Shown: positions 33,131 through 44,371 of the stretch, piece after piece
How the letters are laid out: every line of letters begins with the position of its first letter
Position numbering within the stretch: the first letter of the stretch is position 1
Source of the DNA: Anisus vortex
Taxonomy: Eukaryota; Mollusca; Gastropoda; Planorbidae
Direction: 5' to 3'
DNA: 64,000 nucleotides
NCBI GenBank assembly: GCA_949126835.1
Contig: OX421500.1
Coordinates: forward strand, 23,677,367-23,741,366
Notes under the pieces: generated by a model
What the model was told of the DNA's origin: nothing
The model's database searches: none
Seen by the model: the letters and a program-made list of their open reading frames with translations, nothing else
Made by a program: the position numbers and the translations under genes

Positions 33131-34394
33131 TTTATAACCTGGTATGGGTCCAAATTTGTCAATTGATTTTCCTGTAGTAGGAGACCTATATGCCTATATA
33201 GAAAGGGCTAGTCTCCTTAACAGTTAGCCATGTGTATGATGGAGGGCCTCTAGTGAATGATACACTATCTGTTAAAGACTACCTGTACCTAAAATATTTC
33301 CTTTAAATGCATTTGTTAATAAAATGAAAAAAAAAAGTCATTAACAAAAAAATTTTGAATGCCCTGATCTTTTACATATGTCAGGTTGTTTTTTAATCAA
33401 GCTTTCAGCTAGTATTGTAGTTACAATGGCAATATAGCTGATTTTCAGCTAGTCCCAATTATTTATTGTCACGTTAGCCTCACCCCCACCCGGCAATAAA
33501 TAAACCACTTAAAACTCAATGTACATTTTGATACTTTTAAGAAATGAAGTCCTTTTTGATACTTTTGAGAAATGAACAAAGGACATCCTACTTGTAATTT
33601 TTATGAGCAAGAAGGTTTTAACGAGTATGAGACAATAATGAACAAAGAAATAAATGAATCTTAACTCTGAATAAATGATGATAGGTATTTATTAGTAATA
33701 ATTAGTATTAAAAATAATATTAGTATGTCATTTATTTATTAATGTATTTTTATTATCATATTTAATTAATGATTAGATAAATTACGAAAAATATTAAAAT
33801 GACCAATTACTAAATATTAACATCGAACAGATTATAATAAATTATCAACGCTACATTATCAAAAAGACATTTTTTTACAAATATACTTAGCAGCCCCACC
33901 CCACCCCATCTTGTCACTTCAGTTTCTAAATATGAATATGATTATGACTGGAAAATGACACAGATCAATCCATTACTACACACCTTCAGCCAAGTAAAAG
34001 TACATTTAATATTAATTTCTCAATATAAATTGCCTTTTTTAGAATTATTAAACCTTACACTAAAAAAATAATTATGAAACTTTTATGTTTAAAAATTGAC
34101 AATACTGATGAAATCAAGTTATAAATAATAGAAACATAAAGACATTGTATTTAAATGATATAGGTTTTGTATTTGCCACATTTTGATTGAGATACTCACA
34201 TTGAAAATATTTTTCTTCATGTATTATAAACAATAGATCATGAAGTTAGAAGTGTTGAAAAAGCTGGACAGCTATTGCAGGACAGACAATAGGTAAAAAA
34301 CAAGTAAACATGTAAACATACAGAATAAAAGTTCAGTCATCTTTATACAATTCCATAACAATAACTCTACATGCTGCTTCCAACATGACCCATA
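33131..34394. other. Gene-free AT-rich stretch
   Basis: No gene seen. The last 80 bases (TCTTTATACAATTCCATAAC, then AATAACTCTA) resemble two segments at about 41960-42030 and 43300-43360, so a short end of that repeat may be present. Confidence 0.4.
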
Positions 34395-34570
34395 TCTGTG
34401 GCCCACGCAATACTAGGTGATTGTGTGGCCAGTACTATGCACAGCCACCTTTACTTTACCCCAACTGATGCGAGGTACCCATCAGAGCTGGGTAGATACA
34501 GGGACACCCTCAAGTCCTGGGAAAAAAAAACTAGCCTCCATCGGGATTCGAACCCAGGACCTTCGAAGAA
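34395..34570 (-). repeat. SINE-like dispersed repeat, copy 2 (best preserved)
   Basis: Contains ATACTAGGTGATTGTGTGGC, TTTACTTTACCCCAACTGAT and GGGATTCGAACCCAGG. On the minus strand the last gives GGTTCGAATCCC, a match to the pol III B box of tRNA genes. The other copies lie at 11500-11625 and 58205-58395 on the opposite strand. A tRNA-derived SINE is the likely identity. Confidence 0.65.
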
Positions 34571-35260
34571 TACCGCAAATGAACGTTTCGTACGACTAAA
34601 AGAAGACTAAAACTCAATGTGAAGAAATTTCGACGAGAAAGAAAATTTGACGGTTGAACAGTATAGACTAGCACGTTCTTGGAACTAAGCGCTACCAGTA
34701 CATAACGGTGTACATGAAGATAGAAACGGAAGTTTATGTATGTTACCAAGCAAGTCGGTTAAAAAGGCCACTAGAAAACTTGAAGTTGAAAGGCGTCTCG
34801 GATACATTTTAAAAGTATCGAAAGTGGTAACAGTTATTGAAACAATAGTAAAGCTGTGTTTAATAAGACAAGCTAAGTTTGTCAAGTGAAGAGATTAAAA
34901 GAGAATCTCCGTAGAACTAGTATATGGTTCGAGAAAAGAAGAATACTGCAGAATAGTCGTGGAACTAGAAAAGTAAAAGTCAGTAGAGTAGAGTAGCAAA
35001 AGTCAAGTAAATTGGAAGTATAAAAGAAACTTCAACAAAGTGAAAGGATTGTAATTCTTATGAATTAACGAACACACGAAGACTTTGGGCTGAAATAACC
35101 TGTGTGGTGGAGGATCGTTTCGAATTTGTAACCTTGGATTCGGAGACGGAAGGAAAAGGAACGCGTTTATTAAGATAAGTAAACTGGTGTATACGTTATG
35201 TTGTAGTATAGTATATGCCTAGATTTTTCTTGTGTATTAGTTTCTTTTAGGAATTTTGTG

Positions 35261-35324
35261 TATACACTTATTGAAAAGCCCCTGTAAGTCAGGTTAGTTG
35301 AAAAAGACTTTTCATAAGTGTATA
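35261..35324. repeat. Inverted repeat able to form a hairpin
   Basis: Arms TATACACTTATTGAAAAG (35261-35278) and CTTTTCATAAGTGTATA (35308-35324) pair over 17 bases with one bulge, around a 29-base loop. It lies 230 bases upstream of the element 3 gag frame. Confidence 0.8.
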
Positions 35325-35556
35325 TTACATAATTTATGTTAGATTGTATAGTCTTGTATGCACAGTGTTATCATATTGTTTATATATTTGTCATAGTAAA
35401 TTTTTTATGAATCTCGAGTCTCATCTACTATCTGTGGTGTTCTTATTTTTATATATATATTGATTATTATATTGATATTTATTTTATGCATATTGCAATA
35501 TTGCTTCCATTTTAAATTATATTAGTTTGTTGTAGGTATATATATATTAATTGGAA

Positions 35557-36756
35557 ATGGAGTGTCCCTCAATGGAGACATATGCGCTGTATATAAATTA
35601 TGGTAAGGAGTTGGGATATACTGGTAAAGAGTTGGATGAGTGGGTGGAGAGATAATGGAGAGATTATTTAGAGGCTAAAGAAAAAGCAAGAGCTAATGAG
35701 ATAGAGCTAGAGAGATTAAAACAAATTGATAAAGAAAAAGCTAGAGCAGATGAGAAAGAGCTAGAGAGATTAAAACAAATTGATAAAGAAAAAGCTAGAG
35801 CTGATGAGATGGAATTAAAGAGATTAGAGATAGAGTTTAAAAAGTTAAAATTTGAAGCTAAAAATAACACTGCAAATGTAAACATTGGAGTCACTAGACC
35901 TGTTGTTGACCAGGAAATGGCTATTAGAAATAACATGTGCAGATTTACTTTCCAATTATTTAATGAAAAGGATGGTTCTATTGATACATTTCTAAAAAAA
36001 TTTGAAATGGAAATAATGAGACAAAATTTTTCTTCATGTTATTGGTCTGGACTACTTGGAAAATCCTTTACAAAAGATATTCCATCAAAAATTTGTATGG
36101 AACAATCAGATTATGCATCTGTCAAGGAACAATTGTTAAGACATTTTGGAAGTACAGAGGAGGCTTATAGAAAGAAATTTTTTGAAATGACTTTATCAAA
36201 GGAAGAAGATCCAAAAAGTTATTTTGACTCATTGACAAGTGCTATGGACAAATGGCTAAAATGTGCTAAAATAGATAAATCATCAGAGGAACTGAAGAAT
36301 TTTATTATTAGAGATAAGGCAATATATTCACTTGATAAGACTCTCAAAGCATTCATTCAGGAGAGATCTCCCAAGACTATAGAGGAAATAGTTGACCTGA
36401 TTAGGAATTATAAATTAGCTCATCCCATGGCACCTACTTCTAAAGGAGAGGATTATCAAGATATAATATGCTTTGCTAAAGGCAATGAGAATTTTCAAAG
36501 AGGAAGACAATTATCAAGGAGCAAGATGAAGTGTGGTAATTGTGGAAGAAATAACCATGTTACTAAGGATTGTAGAGATAAGAGAGATAACACATTGACA
36601 TGTTTTATATGTAAAAAGAAAGGACATATAACAAGAAATTGCTTCAGAAGGTCAAGTTCTGCTGGAAATAATAATAATAGATCTCAGGGATATACACAAC
36701 AGAGAGATCACAACTCCAGATTTAATCAGAACAAGAATCATTGGGGAGCTGTGTAA
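35557..36756 (+). pseudogene. Element 3 Gag with two CCHC zinc knuckles
   Basis: The frame begins MECPSMETYALY at 35557, has one in-frame TAA at 35653-35655, and is then open to 36756. It has a charged coiled coil with a repeated ARADEKELERLKQIDKEK-type unit of 23 residues, a capsid-like helical region (FQLFNEKDGSIDTFLKKFEM, then SYFDSLTSAMDKWLKCAKI), and two knuckles, CGNCGRNNHVTKDC and CFICKKKGHITRNC. The product would form the RNA-packaging particle. The longest stop-free part starts at a Met at 35809, but the coiled coil upstream shows the older start. Confidence 0.85.
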
Positions 36757-36792
36757 TCAAGAAGCAAAGGAATAAAGTTTTTTCCAGGATAT

Positions 36793-37545
36793 GTGGGATT
36801 AATACCAGTTCATGCAGTTCGTGACACTGGATCTTCTGTCATTGCAATAAACCGCAAATATGTTCAGTCAAATCAATACACTGGTGAGGTAGCAGATTGT
36901 ACATCATTTGATGGAAGAGTGATTAAATTGAGGTTGGCTTACATTGATATTAGGACACCATATATTACAGGTAGAGTACTGGCTCATGTTATAAATGATG
37001 CACCAATAGATTTAATTATTGGAAATGTTGAATCAGTTAAAGAACGTACTAGAGAGGAAATAGATACATGGGAATTTAATAATAATCAAGCACAATGTAA
37101 TGTGATTAATGAATGTAAAGCAAGCAATACTGAGGAAAGTCAGACAATAGTGAATAATGAACAAGACACATCAGTTAATAGTGAATCATTACTGAATGAA
37201 AACTTTAATTTAGAAAAAGTCAAAAAGGATCAAAGAGAGGATACTACATTGAATAGACTATTCAAATCTACAGAGAAAGGAACTACTAATAAAAATAGTG
37301 TATGCAAAGTGAAAAATGATACACAACTATTAGTCAGAGAGATACTCATAAATGGCAGACAAGTGGAACAAGTAGTTGTACCATATAACTATAGAACAGA
37401 AATAATGACTAATGCTCATTCTATACCATTGGCTGGTCATGTGGGAGTTGGCAAAACCAAAAACAGAATAATACAACATTACTTTTGGCCTAAAATGTCA
37501 AAAGATGTGAAAAGATTTGTTAAACAATGCAAAGTGTGTCAATAA
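36793..37545 (+). pseudogene. Element 3 protease and integrase zinc finger
   Basis: Residues 1-85 are the aspartic protease: VRDTGSSVIA (DTGSS at 11-15) and APIDLIIGNV near 75. A linker follows, then the integrase N-terminus (residues 205-250): VVPYNYRTEIM, AGHVGVGKTKNRI, HYFWPKMSKDV and QCKVCQ, giving the HHCC zinc finger. Three consecutive stops follow directly at 37543-37551. The catalytic core should begin there but is missing. No polymerase sequence occurs between protease and integrase. Confidence 0.85.
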
Positions 37546-37550
37546 TAATA

Positions 37551-38012
37551 AAGCAGAAGTTTACAACACCTTATCATCCTCAATGTAATGGAATGTGTGA
37601 GAGATTTAACAAAACTCTGAAGGAAATATTGTCAAAAGTTAGTAATGAGGATCCAAAGAATTGGGATTTGGCAATTCCATTAATTTTATTTGCATATTGA
37701 GAAACTACTCATGATAGTACATTTTTTTCACCATTTGAATTGATATATGGAAATAATCCAAGAAATCCACTTAGTATTCTCAAAGAACCATTGGTAGGTA
37801 CTAGTGAAAACAGGGAAATGACTAATTATGAGTTAGTTACAAATAAGAAACAACAATTAGAAATTGCTTTGGAAGAGGCTAGAAAGAATTCAGACAATAA
37901 TAAGGAAAAGAATATAAATAGAGTAAATAAGGATAGGAAACTAAGAACTTTGGAACCAGGAGATAAAGCTTTGCTAAAATTAAAAAAAAAAAAAAAACAA
38001 ACTATTTACTGA
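37551..38012 (+). pseudogene. Element 3 integrase, end of core and C-terminal part
   Basis: The frame reads YHPQCNGMCERFNKTLKEIL, containing the third catalytic residue (Glu of ERFN). It continues through an in-frame TGA at 37698 to FSPFELIYGNNPRNPLSIL and RTLEPGDKALLKLKKK. Both catalytic Asp residues are absent, so more than 100 codons were deleted at about 37545. The frame fails in a run of A residues (37981-37997). After it, WPYDVVRKVTRVDYEI in another frame gives the GPY/F-like end that leads into the RT frame. Confidence 0.82.
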
Positions 38013-38031
38013 ATGGCTATGGCCATATGAT

Positions 38032-39618
38032 GTGGTTAGAAAGGTCACACGTGTGGATTATGAGATAAGAATTAAAGATCAACTTAAAGTTTTTCATATT
38101 AATAATTTAAAAAAGTATAATGATCAATCAGTAGAAAGCAATATATGCTGTAGTATAATATCAGAAGAAATTAAAGAGGATATTGAAGAGATAGCAACAG
38201 TGAATACACAGGGTAAGCAAACATATAAAGATGTGAATTTAGAGAAATTGACACATGAACAGGCATATGAAATGGCAAAAATAATACACAGGCATAAGGG
38301 TATATTTTCTGATTTGCCTGGTAAGACCAATGTCATACAACATGACATTATTGTAACAGATGATAAGCCGGTGAGGCTAAAACCATACACAATCCCTATT
38401 CATTTGAGGGATAACTTGCAAAAAGAGATAGATGAGCTTGTGGGGTTGATAGAACCATCCAATTCAGCATATGCCTCTCCAATAGTATTAGTTAAGAAAA
38501 AAGATAAAACTATAAGGTTGTGTGTGGACTATAGAAAGCTGAATAATGTTACTCTTTTTGACCCATATCCTATGAACAATGCTGAAGATATTATGGCTCA
38601 GCTATCTAATGCAACTATTTTTTCTAAATTGGATATGGCTAAAGGGTACTATCAAGTAGGTTTAACTGATAGAGCTAAACCATTTACAAGTTTTGTTACT
38701 CCATTGGGGTTATATCAATGGAAGGTGATGAGTTTTGGATTGGTGAATGCTCCTGCAACTTTTAATAGGATGATGGGTATGATTTTAGGACATAGGAAGG
38801 ATACTATATTTTATTTGGATGACATATGTGTTTTCAATGATACTTGGGAAAATCATTTAAAAAGTCTTAATGATATCTTTGAAATTATAGAAAAACATAA
38901 TTTGACAAATAAACCTAATAAATTAGAAATAGGCATGAAAGAAATTACTTTTTTGGGACACAAGATATCCAATAACACCATTAAGCCATTGGAGGAGAAT
39001 ATTACTAAAATTCTTAAAATTGACATTCTAAGAAATAAAAAAGAAGTGAGGAGTCTTCTAGGTGTATGTAATTTTTATAGGAAATTTATTCCTAATTTTT
39101 CAGAGATGGTATCTCCGTTGACTGAACTTATTAAAAAGAAAAGCCCAATTAAAATAATTTGGTCTCAGGAGTGTGAAATGGCATTAAATAGGATAAAGGT
39201 TGCTTTTTCTGGACAACCTATATTAAGACTACCAGACATTAAAAAAAGATTTGTGGTTTTAACTGATGCAAGTTTGGTTGGTTTGGGAGGAATTTTGGGA
39301 CAATATCATGACAATGTCTTACACCCGATTCAGTATATTAGCAGGAAATTAAGTGAGGCTGAGGTTAGGTATGGAACAGTAGAACGGGAAGCTCTTGGTG
39401 TGGTTTGGTGTATTACTAAATTGGCAAGGTACTTGATGGTTACAAGGTTTGTTCTTATGACTTACCATAAGCCATTGTCCTTTATAAATCAGAACAAGTT
39501 AAACAACAGTGGGATAGCAAGATGGTCACTTATCCTGCAGGCATACAGTTTTACTGTGGAAAATATACCTGGGGTGGATAATATATTGGCTGATTTTTTG
39601 TCTAGATGTGGTGTTTAA
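38032..39618 (+). CDS. Element 3 reverse transcriptase and RNase H
   Basis: 528 residues without a stop. Residues 1-30 are the end of integrase (VFHINNLKKYND), which proves the integrase-RT order. RT motifs: LIEPSNSAYASPIVLVKKKD (about 140), LCVDYRKLNNVT, FSKLDMAKGYYQV (first Asp), FGLVNAPATFNR, YLDD at 261-264 and FLGHKIS. The connection segment is VRSLLGVCNFYRKFIPNFSE. RNase H has VLTDAS and VEREALGVVW. The usual TDH.PL motif reads LMTYHKPLSF, so Asp is replaced by Tyr. It ends with IPGVDNILADFLSR. The polymerase looks intact; RNase H may be impaired. Confidence 0.9.
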   Translation: MVRKVTRVDYEIRIKDQLKVFHINNLKKYNDQSVESNICCSIISEEIKEDIEEIATVNTQGKQTYKDVNLEKLTHEQAYEMAKIIHRHKGIFSDLPGKTNVIQHDIIVTDDKPVRLKPYTIPIHLRDNLQKEIDELVGLIEPSNSAYASPIVLVKKKDKTIRLCVDYRKLNNVTLFDPYPMNNAEDIMAQLSNATIFSKLDMAKGYYQVGLTDRAKPFTSFVTPLGLYQWKVMSFGLVNAPATFNRMMGMILGHRKDTIFYLDDICVFNDTWENHLKSLNDIFEIIEKHNLTNKPNKLEIGMKEITFLGHKISNNTIKPLEENITKILKIDILRNKKEVRSLLGVCNFYRKFIPNFSEMVSPLTELIKKKSPIKIIWSQECEMALNRIKVAFSGQPILRLPDIKKRFVVLTDASLVGLGGILGQYHDNVLHPIQYISRKLSEAEVRYGTVEREALGVVWCITKLARYLMVTRFVLMTYHKPLSFINQNKLNNSGIARWSLILQAYSFTVENIPGVDNILADFLSRCGV

Positions 39619-40711
39619 GGTGTGCTGTTTGATACGTAATCACCAGTTGGAACGCGGTTAAAATTATTTTTCATGTAAATATAAAGTATAGATACGGTGT
39701 TAATGAAATATTGATTTTTTCCAAAGGTTCTGGACGAGAAATGGTTCTACAACTGAAGCACGGTGATTCAAGCACCACGTACCATTTGTAAGTGAGAGAT
39801 GTTCTATCACGTCCTCACATTATCGTGAACGGTTTTTATGGACACCATATCAGGCGCAAACATGAAGACATCATATGAAGAGTACATTTATGGTGCTGAC
39901 ATAGAATCGAGGTCATGTCATCGCTATATCAAGGTATATTGACATTATCAACATGGAATCGAGGTCATGTCATCGCTATATCAAGGTATATTGACATTAT
40001 CAACATAGAATCGAGGTCGCATTATTGAGGTACATTTACATTGTCAACGCGGAATGAAGGTCATGTCATCAACATATGGAGGAATCAACAAATCAACACT
40101 TTAAGAATAACATGGTACATTATTTTGGGTTTATGACCAATGTCAACACTATATTGCTTATAGACAGACAGCTTGTGGAGGTATTCAATGGTGAATTCTA
40201 GAGATGTGTCTGTGAACAATGCATTGTAATTATTGTTGTGACATTATTGGAACTATTTTATCAAGGTGTTCAAACTCTACCAGATTGATAATCTACAAAG
40301 GACTTATGAAATATTCAATGAATGTGTTGTTGGACGTTCAGAAGAGGACGGTTGCAATGATATTACATGGACCAGTATGAACTGTTGTGTTTTCGGATTT
40401 GATGATTTGATTAGTGTATTTCATGAATACAGGACAGGATATACTTTGAAACATTATAGACATAGATATTAGTGTTATTAGTTAGTGGTTCATATTGGGT
40501 ATTATTTATTAATGAAATCGTTGGTTTTGTTAAATGTTATTTATGTTGCATAACATGGTTTTAATATGCATGATAATTATGATTATTTATATAATTATAT
40601 GATTAAAGACATAGGATTAAGGATATATATATTTTATCAAAGTATTTGACGGAGATAAGGATTTTTTTAAATAGAAATTTGTATGACAAATTTAAAGGGT
40701 CGATGGGGGAA
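39619..40711 (+). other. Element 3 3' internal non-coding region
   Basis: 1.1 kb between RNase H and the candidate LTR. It holds a 52-bp minisatellite and a 68-codon open frame (40266-40472) that resembles nothing I know. AAAGGGTCGATGGGGGA just before 40712 could be the polypurine tract. Confidence 0.45.
39904..40075. repeat. 52-bp tandem repeat, about 3.4 units
   Basis: GAATCGAGGTC begins units at 39904, 39956 and 40008, with a shortened fourth (GAATGAAGGTC) at 40053. Units 1 and 2 are nearly identical. Confidence 0.85.
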
Positions 40712-41049
40712 TGTGAGGATTTAAAATATATATAGTTGTTTTAGTGGGACATAATTTGTATAATCTCTACCCGGTGTTAATGTATGGAAAAAACGAGTGA
40801 CGTTTTACGATAGAAACAATGACGTAGGAGTTAGATTGAACGTAGCGTAGATTTGGATATAAAGACAGACGACCTTAGAATTTGGTAGTGGTAGGACGTG
40901 TTTAGACTAGGCTATAGAAACTGTTGTGTATTTGAATTCATCTTGTACATAGATTGCATTAAATATTGAGTTCTCATTTTATTACAAGCCGGCAGTTTGT
41001 TCATTGATTATTATTATATAATGTGATCTCCCTGAGAGTTGTATACACA
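40712..41049 (+). repeat. Candidate 3' LTR of element 3
   Basis: Begins TGTGAGGATTTAAA right after a purine tract and ends GTTGTATACACA. It has a TATAAAG box at about 40858 and a polyadenylation-like ATTAAATA at 40959. The structure fits a short LTR, but no second copy is present upstream of gag, so the call rests on layout alone. Confidence 0.4.
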
Positions 41050-43540
41050 TAAAGATCTAAACTTTTTTTTTAAATATGGAATAAAAAAATTTGTGCATTT
41101 AATGTTATAAAATTTTATAAAACAAAAGTAGTTGTCATTGACAAAGAACAAAAGTATATGTGAACATACAAAATACAAAAAGTATGTTACTACAACAAGC
41201 TTGGAAAAATGGTTTGGTTAATGATCTAATTGTAACAGACGCTTATAATAATTTATATATAAGGTAAAACATTAATGAAAAAAAAAATAGTATTATCATT
41301 AATATACTATCACTGAAATGATTAGCTTTGCAAAAAAAAAGAAAAATTGCTTAAAATGTATTTTGATGTGGCAAAAAAACAAAACAAAATATTTTTAACA
41401 AGGCATTTATTTAACAATAAATTCAAGGAAATGTAAATTCAAGGAAATGTATGTTATTTTATACAGTTTATATCTATTGAGATAGGTCAATGTTTCCCAT
41501 GTGATTGTTTTTTTTTGTGAATGGTTATTTATTTACCTGCTTCAACTTCCTGTATAGTTTTGTTTGTTTAAAAAGTTTTTTAAACAGGAAATGTGCCTTT
41601 ACTATTTAAATTTATATTGCGTACTTTTAAATCTGTAAATGAATTACACTTGTCAGCTGTACAGCGCAGCTGAGAAACTTAACTTTGTAAAATACACAGA
41701 AGTTCCATAAGCGTTTATAATGTCTAATATTCAAAGTCCATTTACATTACATTGGCTAATATACTACAATTTTTAAAATTATATTGATAAAGGAGTTATA
41801 CAGGAAAACCGGTTACATACATGATCTTTAATGTAACTTGCTTTTTTACTTTGGAAGTATACCTGTGGCGCAGCTTATAATCAAGATTTTATTGTGATAA
41901 TTATAATGAAATTTAACATGTGAGTTACATTAAGTATAACATTCATTGTTGAAACATGTAATAAAAAAAATAATAGTTTAGTCAACTTTATAAAATCCCA
42001 TAACCGGTAACAAATAACCGGCAACAATAACTCTACAACGGGCTTCTAACTTGGCCAGTGCATTGAAAGACAGCAACACTATTACTTCAGTTGAACTAAG
42101 CAGTGAACATGTTAACATTTTATAAAAAAACAATGTGGTAATTTACATAAAGCAGACCTATATGCTAGGACCTCAAAAAGAAAATCAACTTCATCAAAAA
42201 CACTATATATCAATATATATATATATACCATACAGACAAAACATCAAATGAAAAACTACAGTCCTTTTTAAAATTATATGAGATGGGACACTTCTCATCA
42301 TAAAGCTGAACACAAAAGTCAATAAATGCTTAGCTGCATAAACTTTCAATAAGATAAAATTACTATTTCCATTTGTGGGGATATTTTCTAAATAAAAGAT
42401 TCAAGTAAAATTATTTGCCAAAATAATTTGTAAAAAATTAACACGTAGATATCTAAACTTTTTTTAAAATACGGAATAAAAAGACAAAGTAAAAAAGTAT
42501 GTGCATATTCAAGTAAAAATAAATTTCATTCCATTTCAGACTGTAACATACTTGACCTTAGGCTAGAAAAGAAAAAAAAAACATGTTGCTACAACAAGCT
42601 CTGAAAAATGGTTTGGCTAATGATCAAATTGTAGAAGATGCTTAAAATAATTTACAAGGTGAAACATCAATAAATATTCAAAATTAATTTTAAAATAAAT
42701 CATCAATATACATTAATATATGCATTACATAGACAAAACATGAACATTTGATATTTTTGTTGATAGTTTTTCAATAGCTTTACAAATTATTTGAACTTTT
42801 AAATTTCGAGCATAAACCACTTTTCTTTCTTATCAAAATTTTCAGTCCGTGTTGTAGAGTTTTTTTTACATAGAAAAGAAATTTGTTAATGATTCCATGC
42901 ATCAGTTGTACAGCACATTTGAGAAACTTAATTTTGTGAAATTTGCAGAAGCTTACTTAGTGTTTATATTGTCTAATATTCAAAGTCCATTCACATTACA
43001 TTAGCTAATACACAACAAGTAAAAAAAATATTGATACAGAAATCTTGCAGGCAAACCAAACATAATTAGGGTGCCGGTTATACACATGACCTTTAATTTA
43101 ACTTGCTTTTTGCCTTCAGAAATATACCTGTGGCTTGTACACAGGCGCAGTTTATAAACAAGATTTTACTGTAACAATTTTAATGAAAATTAACAAGTGA
43201 GTTACACTATAAATTACATGTAATGAAAAGCGCATAGTTCATTTAGTTAAAAAGTGCAAATATAAACATTAATTGTTGAAACATGTAAAAAAAAATAAAG
43301 GACAGTTCAGTTATCTTTATACAATTACATAACAATAACTCTATAACCATCTTCTAACTTGGTCAGTGCATTGAAGAATGCAACACAGTTATTTGAGTTG
43401 CACTAAGCAGTGAACATGTTAACATTTAAAAAATTATAATGTGGAAATTTACATAAAACAGACCTATTTGCAAGGAGCTCAAAAAGAAACTGACATGTTG
43501 ACCATTAAAATAACATCAACTTTTTCAAAAACATGAAATA
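41050..43540. repeat. Diverged direct duplication, about 1.1-1.4 kb units
   Basis: Blocks at 41055-42130 recur in the same order at 42440-43420: ATCTAAACTTTTTTT; CTACAACAAGCT...GAAAAATGGTTTGG; GTCTAATATTCAAAGTCCATT; CATGA(T/C)CTTTAAT.TAACTTGC; GTGAACATGTTAACATTT. By eye they are roughly 80% alike with indels. No frame is open. The position, just upstream of the helicase fragment, suggests it is Helitron-associated, but this is not shown. Confidence 0.65.
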
Positions 43541-43543
43541 CGC

Positions 43544-44371
43544 TATGTATACTGTACGGACAAGAAGTCAATATGAAAAACTACAGTCTTTACAACTATA
43601 TGAGAAGAAAAACTTCTCAACATAAAACTGAACACAACAGTCAATAAATGCTTGTTGAAACATCTACATATGCAATACATAAAAAGAAATTGTGAACATT
43701 TGATACACTCACAGAAAAAAGTTGAGAAGCTTTACACATTAATTGAAATAATTTTAAAGGAAATACATATGAACAAAGACGCCCTTGAACAAAGACGTAA
43801 ACATGATTAATAAAGAAATCATTAAAAGGTTCTTAGGAGATGAAAAAGTTTACTTCAGTTTTGATTCAAGAAAAGATCAAGCAGAAGGAGCTCTGGAATT
43901 TACGGCAGAATTTTTAAATTCGATAGACATTGCAGATTTGCCTCACATGAGCTAAAGTATGTATACTGTACGGACAAGAAGTCAATATGAAAAACTACAG
44001 TCTTTACAACTATATGAGAAGAAAAACTTCTCAACATAAAACTGAACACAACAGTCAATAAATGCTTGTTGAAACATCTACATATGCAATACATAAAAAG
44101 AAATTGTGAACATTTGATACACTCACAGAAAAAAGTTGAGAAGCTTTACACATTAATTCAAATAATTTTAAAGGAAATACATATGAACAAAGACGCCCTT
44201 GAACAAAGACGTAAACATGATTAATAAAGAAATCATTAAAAGGTTGTTAGGAGATGAAAAAGTTTACTTCAGTTTTGATTCAAGAAAAGATCAAGCAGAA
44301 GGAGCTCTGGAATTTACGGCAGAATTTTTAAATTCGATAGACATTGCAGATTTGCCTCACATGAGCTAAAG
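43544..44371 (+). repeat. 414-bp tandem duplication with helicase coding scrap
   Basis: 43544-43957 is repeated at 43958-44371 with two substitutions that I can see (near 43747/44159 and 43832/44246). Each copy ends with a 50-codon helicase piece, INKEIIKRFLGDEKVYFS... to LPHM. The near identity means the duplication is recent. Confidence 0.92.

Larger units (their letters stand above)
35557..41049 (+). mobile_element. Ty3/Gypsy element with integrase upstream of RT (element 3), decayed
   Basis: Gene order on the plus strand is Gag, zinc knuckles, protease, integrase (HHCC finger, core remnant, GPY/F-like end), reverse transcriptase, RNase H. This order is known for Gmr1-like members of the Ty3/Gypsy group and differs from the usual protease-RT-RNase H-integrase order. 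There are nonsense codons (35653, 37698), an integrase core deletion near 37545 and a frameshift in a poly-A run (37981-37997). A candidate 3' LTR is at 40712-41049. No matching 5' LTR was found upstream, so the left boundary is unknown. Confidence 0.8.

Noticed and set aside
34600..35400. 5' LTR of element 3
   Set aside because: Compared with 40712-41049 I found no shared sequence, so there is no evidence for an LTR here.
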